Shown here: one piece after another, positions 58,559-64,000 of the stretch
Layout: each line of letters begins with the position of its first letter
Numbering within the stretch: the first letter of the stretch is position 1
Origin: Diplolepis rosae
Taxonomy: Eukaryota > Arthropoda > Insecta > Hymenoptera > Diplolepididae
Length of the DNA: 64,000 bases
Reading direction: 5' to 3'
Assembly (NCBI GenBank): GCA_030998225.1
Contig: JAPYXD010000701.1
Span: 7,238,501 to 7,302,500, forward strand
Translations under genes and position numbers: made by a program
The notes under the pieces: model-generated
Told to the model about the DNA's origin: nothing
Seen by the model: only the letters and a program-made list of their open reading frames with translations
The model's database searches: none

Positions 58559-58801
58559 ATAATGTTTGTTAATTTTAATATTTTTTTATTTTAAAGTTAT
58601 TAAATTTCATATGAATGTATATTAATGTTTCAAAATATATAATATTATATTATATATTAATATTATGAATATTATATATAAAATATATAAATATCAAGAA
58701 ATTTCTTTAAATCAAAGAAACTTTTCTTTTGCCGCATAGCAATGCACAAATTTGATTCAAAGAATTATTTTTCAATCGAAGAAACTTTTTTCTGGGTGTA
58801 A

Positions 58802-59518
58802 TGTTTTTATGAAAATTTGATGTTTCAAGGAATTTTGATTTCCTGTGCATATCATCTTCAGCAGAGTTGGTTAATGACTTCTTAATGGATATAGACTTTT
58901 ATCAGTCGATTTTCACTGCTTATCAGTCAAAAAATACTGATTTTCTCTCGAAAAGCACATCACTGATTATAGTAAATTCAACAACTGATTTTAAGCTTTT
59001 AGTTTCTAATTTTAATTCTATTGGAAAGTAGTAGTAGTTTAATTTACTATTTTCAACCACTGACATGATTTTAGCTCATAATTAGTATTTTTCGTACTAA
59101 TTATAATTAGTAAAGCACTCATAGCTATTTCATTAGTTTAGTGAGTTGATTTCACTAATAAATCAATCGCAATAAACTGATTCGAAAGAGAGAAATAAGT
59201 AATTGAATAAAATGGACAAAAAGGACAAATAATGAAATAAGAAGAGTTTCTTTTTACTGATTGTTAAAGGAAGAAGTTAAAAAGCCGACCGACTTATTAT
59301 TAATCACAATTAACTAATTTTCAATCAAATTTGACTGACACATTCTTACAGAATAATTCTTCTAGAAAATACTTAGAATAAAGAAACTTCTATGAATAAA
59401 ATTTACAAAATAAAGGAAAAATCATGCATTTCCTCGCTACTAATTAGTAAAATAATTGTATTTCGAAACATTTTAAATAATGAAATAACAAATCTTTAAT
59501 CCATTTATACTTGATTAT
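58802..59518. other. AT-rich intron sequence with ACTGATT motifs
   Basis: Loose TCAGTCAAAAAATACTGATT-like palindromes suggest a decayed member of the CTCTCTAAATC family at 58900-59180. No gene. Confidence 0.4.
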
Positions 59519-59695
59519 CCAGTTAAAACAACCGGAATTCCGGTGAGGCCATATTTAACATTATTTTCTGGTTAAAATAACTTGAAATTCAGGTTATTTT
59601 ACCAGATTTTTTAGGAATTACTAGAAAATCTGTTTGAAATAACCAGAAAATAATGTTAAATATGGCCTAAACGGAATTCCAGTTGTTTTAACTGG
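59519..59695. mobile_element. 177 bp hairpin MITE
   Basis: CCAGTTAAAACAACCGGAAT and GGCCATATTTAACATTATTT on the left are mirrored almost perfectly on the right. The ~80 bp loop repeats TTATTTTACCAGATTTTT motifs. A (TG)n tract follows. Confidence 0.9.
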
Positions 59696-60343
59696 ACTTT
59701 TTTGTGTGTGTGTAAATCTTTACATTTAATAAATTTAAAATGGCGAGGGGACAACTCTAAAAGAAAAAATAATTGCTTTTAAGGGAGTTTTATGTTAGCC
59801 AGGAGAAAAACAAAGCGTATCTGAAGAATATGAAAAATATCGTCCTTCTTATTTTATTCTCTTGTGTGCTGAGTGGACTGTCGTAAATTCGATCGTTAAC
59901 GACTTCAATAACAAAAACGCATTAGTGCCATGACAATGTTCCACTGTATGCTCCTTTAAAACGACGGATTCATAATAAATGCTGCACGGTAGAGTTTCTT
60001 TGGCGCTTTGTGTGGTCCGATAACCTCCGGATCTGAACGACAGGCATAACGTTATTGACACTCATAATTACATTATATTATCTCGATAAATGCACTTCTT
60101 AGTTGAGAAGATGATAAAAATGATTTCCGATATTTAATTTTATTTAAGAAAAATTTTATAATTTTACGAAAAAACAAAGATACTCTCAAAATTTGCATAA
60201 ATCGGAACCACTGATTAAAATAGTGAAAAACCATTTACTAATTGCTTTAGCAGGTATTTCTACTAATAACTAACGGATATTCACTCTTTTAATTTCATCA
60301 ATAATTTTTGACCAATTTTAATCAGTAATCTTAATGTTATTCA
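59696..60343. other. Intron sequence with small unique island
   Basis: 59850-60060 is more complex (GGTCCGATAACCTCCGGATC). The minus-strand 70-codon frame there has no recognisable motif. Confidence 0.35.
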
Positions 60344-60482
60344 CTCTCTAAATCTAAATCAGAATTATTGATGACTTCAATCAGTTAAAAATGATTATCA
60401 GTCAGAAATGACTGATTGTAAAGCAGGAAGTCAGTCACTGGTTGAAATTATCAATAATTCTAACTGATTCAGATTTAGAGAG
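60344..60482. mobile_element. 139 bp MITE, CTCTCTAAATC family
   Basis: CTCTCTAAATCTAAATCAGA and inverted CTCTCTAAATCTGAATCAGT ends. Flanks are CA on the left and TA on the right, so one copy of the TA duplication has mutated. Confidence 0.88.
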
Positions 60483-60507
60483 TAGCTTCTTTTGTGATAC
60501 ACATTTT

Positions 60508-60705
60508 ATTTGACTGATTCAAATAGCTAAAAAGAGGTTACTGTAAATCAGTCAAATTCCACTGATTATTTCAGTGAAAATTGACTGATTTGATAGTGAA
60601 AAATATTTTTTCATTTATGAATCAGCGAAAATTAACTGATTTAACAGTGAAAAATATTTTTTACTGATGAATCAGTGAAAATTTGACTGATTCAGATTTA
60701 GAGAG
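60508..60705. mobile_element. CTCTCTAAATC-family MITE, one end missing
   Basis: Ends TGACTGATTCAGATTTAGAG at the right. The left end stops inside ATTCAAATAGCTAAAAAGAG, an internal segment of the 62601-62872 copy. Confidence 0.85.
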
Positions 60706-62598
60706 TGGTTAAATATTCACATATAGCGATTTGTATAATGTATCATAAAAAATGATGTTTGATTTACACGATTCATGATTCTTATTTAAAATTTCCTTGC
60801 ACATGGAATCAAATGTTGATAATATTTTCGAATTGCATAAAATTATTCGACACGCACTTTCCGTGATTTCCACACTTCCGTGGACAATTTTGCGCGATAA
60901 ACAAACAGTATAATTTTTGAGATCAAGTTATTACAACGTATCGATAATGTGCAATTATTCATGATTTTTATTTGTTTATGCTTTAAACATCTGACGTAAG
61001 AACGCGGAAGCCTCGTGAAGCCCTTTCTCAAGACGCGGTGAACTCGATTTCATTATAGTTGACATTAATTTCGCATGGCTTCCACGGCCTTAAAAGTTGA
61101 AAACCATTGGGATGACCTACCCCTTTAAACTTATCAACAATAGAGTTAAATTTTATAATTTTATATATAAATAGTTTTTGAAAATTAAATATTTAAAATT
61201 AAAATTTAAGAAGGGATATAATAATTAGGAATTTCTACAATTCATTTAATGTATTCAATTGGGTACATAGAATATTTGATAATAGATGTAAAAATAGAGT
61301 TTTGTGCAGGGATTTAAAAAAATGTATTATTTTTATTATTTATTTCATTGTCAGTTTTGTTGTTTAGTTTTCAAATGAATCTCGTATTTTCAATCTGGGA
61401 ATGTTGTATAAAAGTGTAAAACTTCAAACCATTTATAGAATTTGAAATGTAACTAATTGAACTATATTTTTTCGACTGAATCAGATAATTAATTATTTAA
61501 ATAATTTTCATAATTTGAATAATATTTGAAACTATTTTTTGAGATTGATAAATTCTAAAAGACTAAAAAACTGATTTTCTAATGGAGATAATGGCTTCCA
61601 AATTTGAGTTAGTCACATTTGACTATTGATCAATCTTTAGTACAAATAAGCCAAAATCTCAGTAAAAATTTCATGATTTCCAAGTAGAAAAAAGATTACC
61701 CAAAAAGGCAAAATAGTAATTATAATAAAATAATTAAATTTTCTGACTGAATTTTCAGTTTCTTTTGAAGTAGTTCTCGTGCCAAAAATCAGGTCTGCAA
61801 ACAATTTTTATTATGATCTTAAGACTTGAAATTATATTATTAATATTTAAAGAATTTTGAAAATCTTGTCTTGACAAAGAAGAAACATTATTTTTTATGA
61901 AAAAATTTAAAACTCATGAAAAATAATACTTTTAATAATATTTTTTGTAAAATAAGTTTCCCTTACTATCACTTCTTACCAATTTTGTAAAAATGATTGT
62001 ATTTTTATAAATCATGACTTATTTTTCCGGTGAAGATATTCTTTACACCTCTACTGTATTATTTTTCGTAAATTTTTAATTTTTTCATAAAAACTAATGT
62101 ATTATCATTCATAAGACATGACCGATAATATCGTTACAAGTCTTAAAATAATAGAAACATTTCTTTTTCCCAGAGACCTGATTTATAGCACGACAACTAC
62201 CTCAATAGAAAATTATGGAAATTCGATAGAGATTTTAGTCAATTTCATTTAAAAATGATATATTTTAATAAAAACTAATATATGTGGATACACTGAGAGA
62301 ACAATTTCTTAATATTAACAAATTAACAAACAAACAATAACAATAACAAATTTCAGTCAATTTAACTAAAAATTAATTTTGAAATAACAAAAAAAACACG
62401 TAAAGATCGTATTTACGATCTCTTTTTAGTATATTCGATTCATGCCACAAAAAAATGAATTTTTAAGTCGACCGGAAACCGAAAGACCTAGGCCCCAATA
62501 CCAGCGCAGTCGAAAGCGTCTTTTTACCACAGAAAGATTTTCAAATATTTAAATATATAAATATAAAACACTTCCATAGAAGTAAAAATCAAATGATA
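60706..62598. other. AT-rich intron or upstream sequence
   Basis: A small complex stretch at 60990-61130 (TCGCATGGCTTCCACGGCC); otherwise very AT-rich. No exon coding for the Iroquois N-terminus was found. Confidence 0.4.
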
Positions 62599-62600
62599 TA

Positions 62601-62872
62601 CTCTCTAAATCTGAATCAGTCAAATTTTGACTGATTGAATCAGTGATTTACCTTTTCACTGATTCATCAGTGGAAAAATATTTTTCACTCTTAAATCAGT
62701 TAATTTTCACTGATTGAATCAGTGAAAAAATACTTTTCACTGTCAAATCAGTCAATTTTTACTGAAATAATCAGTGAAATTTCACTGATTTACAGTAACC
62801 TCTTTTTAGCTATTTGAATCAGTCAAATTTCACTGACAGTCAGCAGATTTTGACTGATTCTAATTTAGAGAG
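62601..62872. mobile_element. 272 bp MITE, CTCTCTAAATC family, TA duplication
   Basis: CTCTCTAAATCTGAATCAGT and inverted CTCTCTAAATTAGAATCAGT ends; TA at 62599-62600 and 62873-62874. Internal tandem CACTGATTGAATCAGTGAAA units explain the length difference from the 146 bp copy. Confidence 0.92.
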
Positions 62873-62874
62873 TA

Positions 62875-64000
62875 CTTATTTTGTAAATAATGTTATACCC
62901 AATTTTCAATAATAAATTAATCAGGAATGCCTACTAGTATATAATAAGAACTACAAATTAATTTCACGCTTTTGAAAAATTCATGAAGTAAGCAAAATAT
63001 TTATTGTTGATTTTCTTCAAATATTGCATTAACGATTCCTTATTAAATTGATATATAATGTTCTTAACAAATAGATTCTTTATTATCATAACTTAAGTCA
63101 ATTAAAATTAACAATTTTTGTATTTGAAGGAAAAATTCAAAAATAATTAATTTGACTTGAAGTATTGTGTTATTATAAATAATAAATCCAGTTATAATTT
63201 CAAATGCGACTGTACTTTGAGTAATAATAGAGCTCGGTTACATTAACTGCAAAATTATGTAGCCATGAAATTCAACTGAAAAAGTCAGTTGGTAGAACTA
63301 AACTATCGTTTTTTGTTGAATTGACTGAAAAAACTCTTCAGAGTAACCCAAAACTGCAGTTGCTTTTAACCCTTTCAGCCATATATTTTTCCTCAAATTC
63401 AACATTTTTGTAAATCCATTTCTAAGGGGTTTTTCTGATCGCTGAATATGAATATAATTTTGAAATTTCAAATTTCTGAAAATCCAAGATTTTAGATCAA
63501 ATTTTGAAATTTCATATCCGCCATATTTGTTCCAGCATCTTGAATTTTCGGATTTTGAAATTTTTCATTTCTGATTAGGATTTTACAATCCGAAGAATCA
63601 TTAGAGAACAAGTTTCAACAGAACATAATTGTTAACTTGGATTTAGAATGAAAAAAAAACACAGAATTTCATATATTTATGACAAAAAATAGAACTTATA
63701 TCAAATACAATATAGCGGAAAATTTCGAAAAATATCTTATGGTATACTGAGTACAACAAAAAATCCCCATCTCAATCTTTATTATACATTAGTCAAGAAT
63801 GTATTTCTCAGTGAAAATGCTATTTATTTACTTACGGCATTTTTTAAAATAACAATTAATAATTGTTCATATTTTTTTACACTTATTGATGGTCTAAGGA
63901 CCATGTAAAGCCAAAAAATCTGGTACTTGTTGTTAAGAAAATAGTTTAAAAAATGAAAAACTATGACTCTTCGTTCACGAAAATTAGAACTCAATCAAAA
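62875..64000. other. AT-rich sequence at window end
   Basis: 63400-63600 has ATTTTGAAATTTC and CATCTTGAATTTTCGGATTT phrases distantly like family O. No gene is visible. Confidence 0.4.

Larger units (their letters stand above)
57843..58801. mobile_element. Nested MITEs with TTACACCCAGAAAAAA ends
   Basis: The outer element has TTACACCCAGAAAAAA (57843) and inverted TTTTTTCTGGGTGTAA (58786-58801). Inside are two more palindromic units (57926-58157 and 58165-58558), all rich in TTTCTTTGATTCAAAGAAAC-type motifs. No coding capacity. Confidence 0.8.

Noticed and set aside
57788..64000. Search for the Iroquois N-terminal exon
   Set aside because: No frame with the expected N-terminal composition next to splice signals was found; it is probably beyond the window.

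Overview
This window is AT-rich eukaryotic DNA, almost certainly from an insect. It holds one recognisable host gene: the 3' part of an Iroquois-class TALE homeobox gene on the minus strand, most like mirror (mirr). Three exons are visible: a pre-homeobox exon (57675-57787), a homeodomain exon (43607-43911) and the terminal exon with the stop codon (42419-43395). Together they encode about 464 residues. The splice sites are canonical and the reading frames join exactly. Exons for the N-terminus are not visible and should lie beyond position 64000. A 13.8 kb intron separates the first two exons and a 211 bp intron separates the last two. The sequence below 42418 is the probable 3' UTR. I saw no tRNA, rRNA or CRISPR array. 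The insect order cannot be fixed from this sequence alone.

Layout. Positions 1-39000 are dominated by repeats. They include a 4.45 kb composite transposon with TA target duplications (191-4644). A satellite with a ~420 bp unit (5500-8630) grades into a diverged ~570 bp higher-order repeat (9566-11046). A family with (GACA)n and GC-rich hairpins, here called family P, appears as single and back-to-back copies at 3.2-4.5, 16.2-17.5, 32.8-34.4 and 34.5-36.3 kb. Many palindromic (foldback) elements are present, including a 3.5 kb one at 26561-30106 that carries two later transposon insertions. Positions 39000-64000, around mirr, are more unique. They hold GC-richer islands that are candidate enhancers, one full-length but frameshifted mariner (46759-48041), one internally deleted mariner (40723-41221), and mostly short MITE-like palindromes.

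The most unusual signal is a recurrent hammerhead-ribozyme-like core (CTGANGAG, short stem-loop, GAAACGTT). It occurs in at least two otherwise unrelated repeat families. In two places the two different cores lie on the same strand with starts exactly 164 nt apart. A degenerate third version sits in both arms of the 3.5 kb foldback. The loopless stem III (ACGT) and the weak stem I fit the dimer-type hammerheads described for Penelope-like elements and animal retrozymes. No reverse transcriptase gene is present here. A second notable point is an in-frame 7 x 7-residue tandem repeat (consensus SDVKPFS) in the C-terminal part of the Iroquois protein.
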